From Micromonospora carbonacea (lineage in GTDB: Bacteria; Actinomycetota; Actinomycetes; Mycobacteriales; Micromonosporaceae): a stretch of DNA of 64,000 nucleotides. The translations under genes and the position numbers were made by a program. The first letter of the stretch is position 1, and every line of letters starts with the position of its first letter. Of this stretch, positions 7,460 through 17,956 are shown piece after piece. The notes under the pieces are model-generated. The model had not been told where the DNA came from. It was given only the letters and a program-made list of their open reading frames with translations, and made no database searches. The stretch is from contig NZ_JACHMZ010000001.1 of the NCBI RefSeq assembly GCF_014205165.1, forward strand, positions 1,772,001 through 1,836,000. The letters are read 5' to 3'.

Positions 7460-8377
7460 TCAGGCGCCGCTGCCGAAGGTGTCGCACTGCTTCGGGTCGC
7501 CGGTCTCGTACCCCTTGGTGAACCACTGCCGGCGCTGCTCGGAGGTGCCGTGGGTGAACTCGTCCGGGTTGACCGGGCGTCCCGAACGCTGCTGGATGGC
7601 GTCGTCGCCGATCTTCTCGGCGGTGTCGATGGCCTGCTGGATGTCCTGCTCCGAGATGCTCTTGAAGATCTTCTGGCCCTGCTCGTCGGCGGTGCCGGTG
7701 GCGTTCTTGGCCCACGCGCCCGCGTAGCAGTCGGCCTGGAGCTCCAGCTTCACCGACAGCGCGTTGGCGTTGCCCGGGTCGCGCTGCTGCTGGCGGCGCA
7801 TCTGCGCCTCGGTGCCGAGCAGGTCCTGCACATGGTGGCCGTACTCGTGGGCGAGCACGTACGGCTGGGCGAACTCGCCCTGCGCCCCGAGCTGGTCGGC
7901 GAGCAGGTTGTAGAAGGTCAGGTCGATGTAGACCAGGTCGTCGGCCGGGCAGTAGAACGGGCCGACGCCGGAGTCGGCCTGGCCGCAGGCGGTGTTGACC
8001 CCCTGGCTGAAGAAGACGGTCTTGGACGGCTGGTACTGCTCGCCGAAGGTCTCCGGCAGCGCCGTGCGCCAGTATGCCTGGATCGAGTTGACGTACAGGG
8101 TGTTGCGGCAGTCGAGCTGCTTGAGGGCGTCGTCGGCGGAGCACTTCTGCTCCAGCGAGGTGTTGTCGCCCTGCCCGGACCCGCCGCCGTCGAAGGCCGC
8201 ATTCAGGCCGAACCCGCCGCCGACGAGGGCGACCAGCACGGCGACGACGAGGCCGACGATGCCGCCGCGTCCGCCGCCGATCGGGATCGGGATCCCGCCC
8301 AGCCCACCGCCCCCGCCGGACCCCCGCCGGTCGTCCACCTGGCTGGTGTCGATCCGCGCGTTCTCGTTCAGCTCCAT
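7460..8377 (-). CDS. Membrane-anchored neutral zinc metallopeptidase (YpfJ family)
   Basis: The 305-residue protein starts with a polar, Gly-rich segment containing GGGRGG. One membrane span follows (about 39-60), then an extracytoplasmic domain. The zinc motif HEYGHH at residues 177-182 (HExxH) and a downstream ELQADCYAGAWA, whose Glu is probably the third ligand, match the Zn_peptidase/YpfJ family. Several cysteines suggest disulfides outside the cell. The substrate is unknown. The ATG at 8377 is chosen because the upstream in-frame residues are Arg/Ser-rich and non-coding in character. It is divergent from the ABC-F gene. Confidence 0.87.
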   Translation of the reverse strand: MELNENARIDTSQVDDRRGSGGGGGLGGIPIPIGGGRGGIVGLVVAVLVALVGGGFGLNAAFDGGGSGQGDNTSLEQKCSADDALKQLDCRNTLYVNSIQAYWRTALPETFGEQYQPSKTVFFSQGVNTACGQADSGVGPFYCPADDLVYIDLTFYNLLADQLGAQGEFAQPYVLAHEYGHHVQDLLGTEAQMRRQQQRDPGNANALSVKLELQADCYAGAWAKNATGTADEQGQKIFKSISEQDIQQAIDTAEKIGDDAIQQRSGRPVNPDEFTHGTSEQRRQWFTKGYETGDPKQCDTFGSGA

Positions 8378-8621
8378 GTTGACCCCGATCACCGATTCGT
8401 CACGTGTGGTGGTTGCGGTGCCGGACCGGGTCCGGACGACGCCTCCGTACCCGATGATCTTGACCGGTAATCCGGGCAACGCACATCGGGCGGCCCGGTA
8501 CACTTGCCCCGTGCTGCGCTGCGAAGGCTGAACCGCCCCGCGCCGACGGGAAACATCGACCCGCCGGCGCTTTCGCGTGCCCTGAGTCAGCCCTTCCAGA
8601 CCCCGAGAGCGAGTCCTTGAC

Positions 8622-10226
<1,605 letters not shown>

Positions 10227-10380
10227 CCGGCCTCGGACCCGGCGGCCGCCCGGGAGGTGGGCCGCCCCGGAAGCTGGCGGTCCGGGCGGGCGACCGCGGG
10301 GGCTGTGGGCGAAATGGGAATTTCCGCGTCTTTTGCGGTGGGCCGTCACTCTCTGCACCCTCCGCGCGCCGGCGACGCGC

Positions 10381-10983
10381 TCAGCCGAGCGCGTCGCCGA
10401 GCCGGGCGAGCACTCCCGAGGTGACCAGGATGAACGCGCCGATCACGATGAAGACGGCCGGGACCAGCCAGTGGCCGACCCGGCCGACCCACCGCACCAC
10501 GGCCGGGTGGCCGCCGAGGCCGGCGGCGACGGCGCACCAGAGCCCGACCAGCGCCGCGAACACCACCAGCCAGACCAGGGCGTCGGCGGGGGCGAGGGAG
10601 CGGAACACCGGCACGTAGACGGCGATGTTGTCGGCGCCGTTGGCGATGGTCACCCCGGCCACGCCGAGCAGCCCGCCCACCACGACGGGCGGCCCGTCGT
10701 CGTCGGAGCGGGCCAGCAGGGCGCGCACGCCGAGCGCGACCGGCAGCAGGCCGAGCAGCCCGGTCCACGGGTCGGGCACCACGAGCAGCCCGGCGGCGGC
10801 GACCGCGGCGGCGGCGACCAGGGCGCCGATGCCCAGGTACTGCCCGGCGACGATGTGCCCGGGGCGGGGGCGACCGGTGCCCCGGGCCGCCACGAACAGC
10901 ACGGTCAGCACCACGACGTCGTCGAGGTTGGTGGCGGCGAACACCAGCGCCGCGCCGGTGGCGGTCGCGATCAGGTCGGTCAC
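10381..10983 (-). CDS. CadD-like cadmium resistance transporter family protein
   Basis: The 200-residue membrane protein has about five to six hydrophobic spans and the paired acidic motifs of the CadD family: FAATNLDDVVVL near the N-terminus and IANGADNIAVYVPVF in the middle. Known members confer cadmium tolerance or belong to the wider LysE-like superfamily. The metal or other substrate is not certain. Translation starts with GTG at 10983. It is convergent with the ABC-F gene. Only a weak, loose inverted repeat (10241-10266) separates them. Confidence 0.8.
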   Translation of the reverse strand: MTDLIATATGAALVFAATNLDDVVVLTVLFVAARGTGRPRPGHIVAGQYLGIGALVAAAAVAAAGLLVVPDPWTGLLGLLPVALGVRALLARSDDDGPPVVVGGLLGVAGVTIANGADNIAVYVPVFRSLAPADALVWLVVFAALVGLWCAVAAGLGGHPAVVRWVGRVGHWLVPAVFIVIGAFILVTSGVLARLGDALG

Positions 10984-11129
10984 GCCAGGCAGGGTACGGC
11001 CGCCGCGCCCGCCGCCCCGACCCGCCCGTACGGGGTACGACGACCGGCGGCCGTCACCCTATCGGGTAGCTGACAATGCATAGCGTGTCGGTTGGCGAAT
11101 AGTTGATATCTGGCGCATGATCGTTCGAG

Positions 11130-11151
11130 ACGGTCTAATAGGTGGGACCGT
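11130..11151. promoter_or_regulatory. Inverted repeat upstream of small HTH gene
   Basis: ACGGTC at 11130-11135 and GACCGT at 11146-11151 flank ten bases, 37-58 bases before the small HTH gene. The spacing suits a dimeric regulator, perhaps the gene's own product (inference). The surrounding 11070-11150 region is AT-rich for this genome and probably holds the promoter. Confidence 0.4.
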
Positions 11152-11187
11152 ATCCGAAGCGCACAGTCTGGGACGTGAGGAATCAGC

Positions 11188-11415
11188 ATGGCAGCCACTG
11201 GCACAGCCACCAGCACTGAGAAAGGTCGCCGGATCGTCGGAGCCGAGCGTCAGACGCTCGCCAAGGACCTGGTAAAGCGGTACACCGGCGGAGAGAGCAT
11301 CCGGGCGCTCGCGGCCTCCACCGGCCGCTCCTACGGGTTCATCCACCGGGTGCTCACCGAGTCCGGCGTGCAGCTGCGTCAGCGCGGCGGCGCCCGGCGT
11401 CGCAAGAAGGCGTGA
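11188..11415 (+). CDS. Small helix-turn-helix DNA-binding protein
   Basis: The 75-residue basic protein contains one HTH of the homeodomain-like/recombinase-HTH type: LAKDLVKRYTGGESIRALAASTGRSYGFIHRVL (about 24-56). It ends in a very basic tail, RGGARRRKKA. This small protein is strongly conserved in actinobacteria. Its targets are not known to me. A nucleoid-associated or regulatory role is the reasonable guess. The ATG at 11188 follows GTGAGGAATCAGC, with GAGG spaced about 8 bases. Confidence 0.85.
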   Translation: MAATGTATSTEKGRRIVGAERQTLAKDLVKRYTGGESIRALAASTGRSYGFIHRVLTESGVQLRQRGGARRRKKA

Positions 11416-11461
11416 CCCGCCCACCGACGTCGTCCATCAGCGCCGTCCCCCGGGCCGCCCG

Positions 11462-12229
11462 GTGACCCCTGGCGCGGTCGGGGTACGACTCGACTGCGAC
11501 GGGCCGGTGGCGACGGTGACGTTGTGCCGGCCCGACGTGCTCAACGCGCAGACCCCGGCGATGTGGCGCGCGATGAGCGACTTCTCCCGTGACCTGCCCG
11601 GTGACGTACGCGTCGTCGTGGTGCGCGGCGAGGGGCGGGCCTTCTCCGCCGGTCTCGACCTGTCCGTGGCCGGCGCGTCCGGCCCCGGCTCGTTCGCCGA
11701 GCTGGCGACCCTGCCCGAGCAGGAGTGCGCCGACCGGATCGCCGGGTTCCAGGCCGGCTTCACCTGGCTGCACCGGCCCGACGTGGTCTCGGTGGCCGCC
11801 GTGCAGGGCCACGCCATCGGCGCCGGATTCCAGCTCGCGCTCGCCTGTGACCTGCGGGTGCTGGCGGCCGACGCCAAGCTCTCCATGGCCGAGGTGACCC
11901 TCGGCCTCGTTCCCGACCTGGCCGGCACGAAGCGCCTGGTCGAGCTGGTCGGCTATGCCCGCGCCCTGGAGATCTGCGCCACCGGCCGACGGATGGACGC
12001 CGCCGAGGCCGACCGGCTGGGCCTCGCCACGCTGGTGGTGCCCGCCACCGAGCTGGACGCCACGGTGCGGGACCTGGCCGCCGGGCTGCTCGCCCACCCC
12101 CGGGACGCGGTGGTGGAGATCAAGGCGCTGCTCGCGGGTGCCGCCGGCCGCTCCCACGCCGAGCAGCAGCGGGCCGAGCGCGAGGCGCAGACCCGCCGGC
12201 TCCGCGATCTCGCCGGCCGGGGCGAGTAG
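11462..12229 (+). CDS. Enoyl-CoA hydratase/isomerase family protein
   Basis: The 255-residue crotonase-fold protein has the oxyanion-hole segments GRAFSAGLDLS and HAIGAGFQLALACDLRV, followed by KLSMAEVTLGLVPD. The Glu in AEVTLG matches one of the two usual hydratase glutamates. The other position is in the AIGAGFQ loop, where hydratases usually have Glu, so activity may be that of another crotonase member. A role in acyl-CoA (fatty acid or side-chain) catabolism is likely, but the substrate is unknown. GTG at 11462 is the earliest reasonable start. Confidence 0.85.
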   Translation: MTPGAVGVRLDCDGPVATVTLCRPDVLNAQTPAMWRAMSDFSRDLPGDVRVVVVRGEGRAFSAGLDLSVAGASGPGSFAELATLPEQECADRIAGFQAGFTWLHRPDVVSVAAVQGHAIGAGFQLALACDLRVLAADAKLSMAEVTLGLVPDLAGTKRLVELVGYARALEICATGRRMDAAEADRLGLATLVVPATELDATVRDLAAGLLAHPRDAVVEIKALLAGAAGRSHAEQQRAEREAQTRRLRDLAGRGE

Positions 12230-12381
12230 CCGGGCCGTCGGCCCGGGGTCGGCCCGGCCCGCCCCGTGGGGCGACCGGTAAGGGCTTTCCGGGAAGAACC
12301 GGCTTACGGCCAAGGTTGTCGTAGCCGTCGGGACAATCGACCTGACGGCACGAGCCGACCACGACCCGGAGGTGACGCGTG

Positions 12382-14361
12382 ATGTCCGACGGTGGCATGG
12401 GCGGCTGGAGCATGATCCGGTCGATGCGCAACCAGGACGAGGTCTCCGCCCACCGGCTCAGCCGGGGCACCGCCCGGCGGATCGTCGAGTTCGCCCGGCC
12501 CTACCGGCGCGACATCGTCGTCTTCCTGGTCACGGTGGTGGTCGCCGCGGTGATCGGCGTGGCGACCCCGGTGCTCGCCGGTGACGTGATCAACGCGATC
12601 AGCAGGGGCGGCGCGGAGGCCGGGTCGACCGTCGTCCGCCTCGCACTGGTCATCGCCGCCCTCGCCGTCGCCGACGCGCTGCTCTCGCTGGTCCAGCGGT
12701 GGTATTCGGCGCGCATCGGCGAGGGCATCATCCTCGACCTGCGCACCCGGGTCTACGACCACGTGCAGCGGATGCCGTTGCAGTTCTTCACCCGCACCCA
12801 GACCGGCGCGCTGGTCAGCCGGCTCAACAACGACGTGATGGGCGCGCAGCGGGCGTTCACCTCCACCCTCTCGGGGGTGGTCAGCAACGTCATCCAGCTC
12901 GTGCTCACCGCCGGGGTGATGCTCACCCTCTCGTGGCAGATCACCGTGCTGTCGCTGATCCTGCTGCCGATCTTCATCGTCCCGGCCCGCCGGGTCGGCC
13001 GGCGGCTGGCCGACATCACCCGCGAGTCGTACAACCTGAACGCCAGCATGAACGCCACGATGACCGAGCGGTTCGGGGTCGCCGGGGCGCTGCTGGTCAA
13101 GCTGTTCGGCGCGCCCGAGGTGGAGGCGCGCCGGTTCGCCGGCCGGGCCGAGCGGGTCCGCGACATCGGCATCCAGTCCGCGATGTACTCGCGGACGTTC
13201 TTCGTGGCGATGCTGCTGGTCGCGTCCCTGGCCCAGGCGCTGACCTACGGCCTCGGCGGCTGGCTCGCGGTCACCGGCAGCGTCAGCGCCGGCACCGTGG
13301 TCACCCTCGCCCTGCTGCTCACCCGGCTCTACGGCCCGCTGACCGCGCTGTCCAACGTCCGGGTGGACGTGATGAGCGCGCTGGTCTCCTTCGACCGGGT
13401 CTTCGAGGTGCTCGACCTGCGCCCCGGCATCGCCGAGAAGCCGGACGCCGTTGCCGTGCCGCGCGGCAACGGCCGGGTGGAGTTCCGCGACGTGCGGTTC
13501 CGCTACCCTGCCGCCGCCGAGGTGTCCCTCGCCTCGCTGGAGGAGGTCACCACCCTCGACCGCACCGTCACCGAGCCCGTGCTGCGGGGCGTCTCGTTCG
13601 CCGTCGAGCCGGGGCAGATGATCGCCCTGGTCGGCCCGTCCGGCGCGGGCAAGTCCACCCTGTCCATGCTGATCCCCCGGGTCTACGACGTCACCGACGG
13701 CCAGGTGCTCGTCGGCGGCGTCGACGTGCGCGACGCCACGCTCGCCTCCCTGCGCGACGAGATCGGCGTGGTCACCCAGGACTCCCACCTGTTCCACGAG
13801 ACGATCGCCGAGAACCTGCGCTACGCCAAGCCGGACGCCACCGACGACGAGATCTGGGCGGCCCTCGCGGGCGCGCAGGTCGCCGATCTGGTGCGGTCGC
13901 TGCCCGACGGGCTCGACACGACCGTCGGCGAGCGGGGCTACCGCTTCTCCGGCGGCGAGAAGCAGCGCATCGCGATCGCCCGGCTGCTGCTCAAGGCCCC
14001 CTCCATCGTGATCCTCGACGAGGCGACCGCGCACCTGGACTCGGAGAGCGAGGCGGCGGTGCAGCGGGCCCTGGCGGTGGCGCTGACGGGGCGTACGGCG
14101 CTGGTCATCGCGCACCGGCTCTCCACCGTCCGCGAGGCCGACCAGATCCTCGTCCTCGACGAGGGGCGGATCGTCGAGCGGGGCCGGCACGAGGAGCTGG
14201 TCGCCGTCGGCGGCCTCTACGCCGAGCTGTACCGCACCCAGTTCGCGGTGGCCGACTCGCCCACCCCGTACGTGGACGCGACCGGCCCCGAGACCGTGAT
14301 CACCATGCCGATGGCACCCTACGTCGCCGACGAGGCGCTGCCCCCGGCCGCCGCGAACTAG
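12382..14361 (+). CDS. ABC exporter, fused membrane and ATPase domains
   Basis: The 659-residue half-transporter has six membrane spans (about 50-330) followed by an ABC ATPase domain. Walker A is GPSGAGKST, signature is FSGGEKQR and Walker B is IVILDEATAHLD, with an H-loop in ALVIAHRLST. It forms a homodimer or a heterodimer with a partner not seen here. Drug, lipid or peptide export are all possible. ATG at 12382 sits nine bases after GGAGG; a GTG one codon earlier is equally well placed. The TAG stop shares bases with the stop of the convergent NACHT gene (CTAG at 14358-14361). Confidence 0.92.
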   Translation: MSDGGMGGWSMIRSMRNQDEVSAHRLSRGTARRIVEFARPYRRDIVVFLVTVVVAAVIGVATPVLAGDVINAISRGGAEAGSTVVRLALVIAALAVADALLSLVQRWYSARIGEGIILDLRTRVYDHVQRMPLQFFTRTQTGALVSRLNNDVMGAQRAFTSTLSGVVSNVIQLVLTAGVMLTLSWQITVLSLILLPIFIVPARRVGRRLADITRESYNLNASMNATMTERFGVAGALLVKLFGAPEVEARRFAGRAERVRDIGIQSAMYSRTFFVAMLLVASLAQALTYGLGGWLAVTGSVSAGTVVTLALLLTRLYGPLTALSNVRVDVMSALVSFDRVFEVLDLRPGIAEKPDAVAVPRGNGRVEFRDVRFRYPAAAEVSLASLEEVTTLDRTVTEPVLRGVSFAVEPGQMIALVGPSGAGKSTLSMLIPRVYDVTDGQVLVGGVDVRDATLASLRDEIGVVTQDSHLFHETIAENLRYAKPDATDDEIWAALAGAQVADLVRSLPDGLDTTVGERGYRFSGGEKQRIAIARLLLKAPSIVILDEATAHLDSESEAAVQRALAVALTGRTALVIAHRLSTVREADQILVLDEGRIVERGRHEELVAVGGLYAELYRTQFAVADSPTPYVDATGPETVITMPMAPYVADEALPPAAAN

Positions 14362-16454
14362 TTGTTTCCCGGCACCGACCGGCGGGACTCCAGCCACCTC
14401 TCGTTGAGGCGTTCCTGGAGCTTCGCGTGCCGGAACTGGTAGACCGGTCCGGCGGTTCGCAGGACCTGTCGCTGCCGTGCGTCTTCCAGGAACCGCATCA
14501 ATCGCAGCGGAGTCCGGTAGCGCAGTCTCAGCTCGACCTGATGGCAGAGCAACCGGCCGGTGCTGCTCAAGGGCCAGACCCAGAGCGTAGCGGTGAGCCC
14601 TCCGATCGCGCCGATCGCCAACACGTTGACCAGGCTCACCCGGAACTGCATGCCGAAGCCGGTCCCCATCACGAAACCTCCGAGCGCTGAGGCGATCGCC
14701 AGGATCAGGCTTGCTACGGCGTCATCACGCCAGGATTGCGGCGGATCGAACGCGTAGTCGTCGTCCTGCGTCGTTGCGATGAGCATTCCACCGAACGCGG
14801 CCGTGAGCCACAGAGCCAGCCCAGTGACGAGCCAGCCGGCCAGGCCGGGGAGAGTCGTGCCAAACAGCTTGAATACCAGGGCCATGCCGAGTCCGAGAGG
14901 CAGGGCGAACAGCAAGCTGCTGCCGGTGAATGGCACACGCCACCAGAATCGCGGAACCCGCCTCGGCGGCGGCGCCCAGTTCTTGGCGGCGAGGTAGGCA
15001 GACACGGCTCCCAAGTTCAGCCCGACCGGCAGTATGGCGAGGAGTCCGTCCGCCAGCCGGTAGGGCAGCCCGGCAAGGAGCTTGTACGGTATCGCGACGG
15101 CTGCCCAGGCGGCCCAGGTGAGCAGTGTCATCGCGACGGCGGAGGGCACGGTCAACCGGGCGAACTTCCACCATTTGAGATCGCCGCCGTCCTTGTGGCT
15201 CAGGTAGTGGGCGAGGAAGTCGAGGGTCCGTTGCGCCGTGGCCAGGGAATAGCGCTGTGGTGGCCGATCCGGTCCGGGAGTGTAGGCCGCCTCCAGCGCC
15301 CGATCGAGCAGATGATGTTCGATATGTGCGGCCTTGCGGAAGCGGCGATGGTTTAGGAGCTCGTCGACCGGCCCGGTCGCGTCGTAGGCGTCCCGCAGCA
15401 AGGTGAGCATAAATGGTGTCCGGAGCACGTCGGCGAGCGGACTGCGGCCGCCTTTTCGGAGCTGGTCGCTTAGCTTCTGCCAGGCGGGGGGCGCCGGGGA
15501 CACCAGCCGGCTCAGCAGGTAGTCGGCCGCCTCGCCCCCGTCTACGGGCCGGAGTGCGACCGCCGTCGCGCCGAGCAGCACATGCCGCTGTGCGGTGTGC
15601 ACCAGTTCGTCGTCGCGGCTGAGCAGCACCAGCCGGAAGCCGGTCTTGTGGCTCAGCGCCCGCAAGAGCTCGGGCCGCAGGTCTTTGCCGACCTCGTCCA
15701 GCCCGTCGAGGAACACCGCAATCTTGCGCTGCGTGACGAGTTCCGCCGAGCCCCTGCGGGAGCCGGAGATCTCGGCCACCTGGCCGGTGAGCCAGGACTC
15801 CACCGACGTGGTTCTCGGGTCCCAGCCGTGTGGGTTGACCAGGATGGGCACCGGCATGCTTGCCCGATCCTCGGGACTAGCTCCCTGTCTGATCTCCAGC
15901 GCGTCCCTCATTAGCAGAACGGCCGCCGCGCTCTTGCCTGCCCCGGCGCTGCCGGTGATGATGAGCCGGCCGGAGGGTAGCCCCGCGTAGAGCGCAAACA
16001 GGTCGTCCTGGGTACCTGTCTTCAGTTCGTGCGCAGCCACGCTGACCGCGCCGGGAAGTGGCGGGAACCCAGCGGTGGCGGGATCTGTCACCGGCGCGGC
16101 GACCGGACGGGTGGCCCGGCGCCAGCGGATCGGCAGAGGCGCGTTCAAATTCCGTTCCTCAATGGCTCTGCGCCACTGTGGGAGCAGTGCGTTGGCCAAG
16201 TTGTCGGCCCGGGTCTCCAGCGGCGGCAACACGGCCCGAGCGAATAGCTTGGGAAACAGGCTGGCAATCGCGCCTATTGTCCCAACGGCGGCCACCACCG
16301 CCTGCTGGGTGGTGATGGCGGTGGCCTGTTCCGTCTGGTCGAGCCGAGTGAGGTGCCAGCACCACCATGCGGTGGCCCCGATGACGAGTACAAAACCGAC
16401 CCGGCCGATCCAGACCCACCAACGCATGGCCGTGATTATGACAGAAGTGAACAC
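14358..16454 (-). CDS. NACHT-domain STAND NTPase with N- and C-terminal membrane spans
   Basis: The 698-residue protein starts with one or two hydrophobic helices (about 12-34 and 50-66). A NACHT NTPase follows: Walker A GSAGAGKS at 168-175 and Walker B IAVFLDGLDE at 245-254 with the paired acidic residues. The C-terminal half has about six membrane spans, then a basic tail. STAND/NACHT proteins switch on nucleotide binding and many bacterial ones act in antiviral defence; this membrane-embedded architecture lacks obvious sensor repeats or nuclease effector. Start is the GTG at 16454 or an ATG at 16427; neither has a strong ribosome site. Base composition is visibly less GC-rich than its neighbours, suggesting transfer. 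Confidence 0.82.
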   Translation of the reverse strand: MFTSVIITAMRWWVWIGRVGFVLVIGATAWWCWHLTRLDQTEQATAITTQQAVVAAVGTIGAIASLFPKLFARAVLPPLETRADNLANALLPQWRRAIEERNLNAPLPIRWRRATRPVAAPVTDPATAGFPPLPGAVSVAAHELKTGTQDDLFALYAGLPSGRLIITGSAGAGKSAAAVLLMRDALEIRQGASPEDRASMPVPILVNPHGWDPRTTSVESWLTGQVAEISGSRRGSAELVTQRKIAVFLDGLDEVGKDLRPELLRALSHKTGFRLVLLSRDDELVHTAQRHVLLGATAVALRPVDGGEAADYLLSRLVSPAPPAWQKLSDQLRKGGRSPLADVLRTPFMLTLLRDAYDATGPVDELLNHRRFRKAAHIEHHLLDRALEAAYTPGPDRPPQRYSLATAQRTLDFLAHYLSHKDGGDLKWWKFARLTVPSAVAMTLLTWAAWAAVAIPYKLLAGLPYRLADGLLAILPVGLNLGAVSAYLAAKNWAPPPRRVPRFWWRVPFTGSSLLFALPLGLGMALVFKLFGTTLPGLAGWLVTGLALWLTAAFGGMLIATTQDDDYAFDPPQSWRDDAVASLILAIASALGGFVMGTGFGMQFRVSLVNVLAIGAIGGLTATLWVWPLSSTGRLLCHQVELRLRYRTPLRLMRFLEDARQRQVLRTAGPVYQFRHAKLQERLNERWLESRRSVPGNN

Positions 16455-16508
16455 GGTGCGTTTTCTCGTGATTACTGTGCTGGGGCTGTTCTTAGGTGAG
16501 GCGGGAAG

Positions 16509-17144
16509 CTACCTGGCGGCGGTGGCGGCGCGCAGCTCGCCGAACGCCGCGCCCAGCGTCTCGGCGGTGAAGTGGGCGTTGAGCCCGCTCGGGTTGGGCA
16601 GCACCCACAGCCGGGCGTCGCCGAGCAGCTCCGGCTGCGGCCCGAAGGCCGCCTTCGGCCGGCCGAACCCGATCCGGTACGCGGTCACCCCGACCACCGC
16701 CACCCACGCCGGCCGGTGCCGGCGCACCTTCGCCGTCAGGATCCGCGCGCCCTCGACCAGCTCCGCTGCGGTCAGCTCGTCGGCGCGGGCGCTGGCCCGC
16801 GCCACCATGTTGGTGATGCCCAGCCCGTACCCGGGCAGCGCGTCCTGCTCGCTCGGGTGCAGCTGGCGGGGGGTGAAGCCGCCCCGGTGCAGGGCCGGCC
16901 AGAACCGGTTGCCCGGCCGGGCGAAGTGCCAGCCGGTGGCCGCCGACCACAGCCCCGGGTTGATCCCGACGAAGAGCACGGTCAGCCCCGGCCCGATGAC
17001 GTCCGGGAGGGTCCGCTCCGCCGCCGCGGCCAGCTCCTCGCGTGTCGGCCGGCGGCGCTCCGGCCCACCGACCGGCACGGCGGTCCGCCCGGCCGGCGCG
17101 CGGGTGCGGTCCGTCGCGCGGGAACCATCCGCCGGGACGGCCAT
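16509..17144 (-). CDS. mug: Mismatch-specific uracil/thymine DNA glycosylase (Mug family)
   Basis: The 211-residue protein shows the Mug/TDG motifs GINPGLWSA near residue 58 and LPNPSGLNAHF near 185, plus WHFARPGNRFWPAL between them. Mug enzymes remove U or T mispaired with G after deamination, a frequent lesion in GC-rich genomes. The catalytic Asn lies in INPG. The N-terminal 40 residues are disordered-looking. The ATG at 17144 overlaps the stop of the upstream SDR gene by one base (TGATG), so the two are co-transcribed. Confidence 0.92.
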   Translation of the reverse strand: MAVPADGSRATDRTRAPAGRTAVPVGGPERRRPTREELAAAAERTLPDVIGPGLTVLFVGINPGLWSAATGWHFARPGNRFWPALHRGGFTPRQLHPSEQDALPGYGLGITNMVARASARADELTAAELVEGARILTAKVRRHRPAWVAVVGVTAYRIGFGRPKAAFGPQPELLGDARLWVLPNPSGLNAHFTAETLGAAFGELRAATAAR

Positions 17145-17905
17145 CACAGGCCGCGCAGCGCGCCGCCGTCGACCGGGAGGGTGATCCCGGTCAGGTAGCC
17201 GGCGGCGGGGGAGAGGACGAACGCGGCGACCCGGCCGAACTCGGCGGGCTCGCCGATGCGCCGCAGCGGGATGCCCGCCTCGGCCTCGGCCCGGGCCCGC
17301 TCGGGGTCGCCGGAGGCGGCCAGGAGCTGCCGGTTGCGGTCGGTCATGATCCGGCCGGGGAGCAGCCCGAGCACCCGCACGCCGCGCGGGCCGTACTCGT
17401 CGGCCATGTCCTTGGCCACCCCGGCCAGGCCGGGGCGCAGCCCGTTGGAGATGCCCAGCCCGGCCAGCGGGCTGCGGGCCGAGGTGGACAGGACCAGCCC
17501 GATCGCGCCGCCGTCGGTCAGCGCCTCGGCGACCGTGCGGGCGGTGCGGACGGTGCCGAGGAAGACGGTCTCGAAGGACTCCCGCCACTGCGCGTCGGTC
17601 GTCCCCGCCGCGGTGCCCGGCGGCGGCCCGCCGACGGAGACCAGCGCGCCGTCGAGCCGGCCGAACTGCTCCCGGGCGGCGGCGACCAGCCGCTGCGGGG
17701 TGGCCGGGTCGCTGAGGTCGCCGGCCAGCCCGATCGCCCGCTCGGGGCCGCCGAGCCGCCGCACCGCCTCGGCCACCTGCTCGGGGGCCCGGGCGGAGAC
17801 GACCACCCGCGCCCCGTCGGCGACGAGGCACTCGGCGGTGGCGAAGCCCAACCCCCGGGAGGCCCCGGTCAGCACGTACACCCGGTCGGTGAGTCCCAGA
17901 TCCAT
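17144..17905 (-). CDS. Short-chain dehydrogenase/reductase, catalytic Tyr replaced
   Basis: The 254-residue SDR has the nucleotide motif TGASRGLG at residues 13-20. It has SVGGPPPG where classical members have NNAG, and a C-terminal PVDGG. The active-site segment reads STSARSPLAGLGISNGLRPGLAGVAK: the serine and lysine are present but the expected YxxxK tyrosine is replaced (SNGLR). This SN-type subgroup is annotated as 3-oxoacyl-ACP reductase-like, but its chemistry is unclear. The start is ATG at 17905. It is translationally coupled to mug, a combination with no obvious shared function. Confidence 0.85.
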   Translation of the reverse strand: MDLGLTDRVYVLTGASRGLGFATAECLVADGARVVVSARAPEQVAEAVRRLGGPERAIGLAGDLSDPATPQRLVAAAREQFGRLDGALVSVGGPPPGTAAGTTDAQWRESFETVFLGTVRTARTVAEALTDGGAIGLVLSTSARSPLAGLGISNGLRPGLAGVAKDMADEYGPRGVRVLGLLPGRIMTDRNRQLLAASGDPERARAEAEAGIPLRRIGEPAEFGRVAAFVLSPAAGYLTGITLPVDGGALRGL

Positions 17906-17956
17906 GCGCCGATCCTGCCGTACGCCCGGGCCAGCGGCCACCGGCGGGCCGGGCGG

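Noticed and set aside
10238..10270. Terminator between ABC-F and CadD-like genes
   Set aside because: Only six-base arms (GGCGGC/GCCGCC) with a 14-base loop in GC-rich DNA, which is expected by chance.
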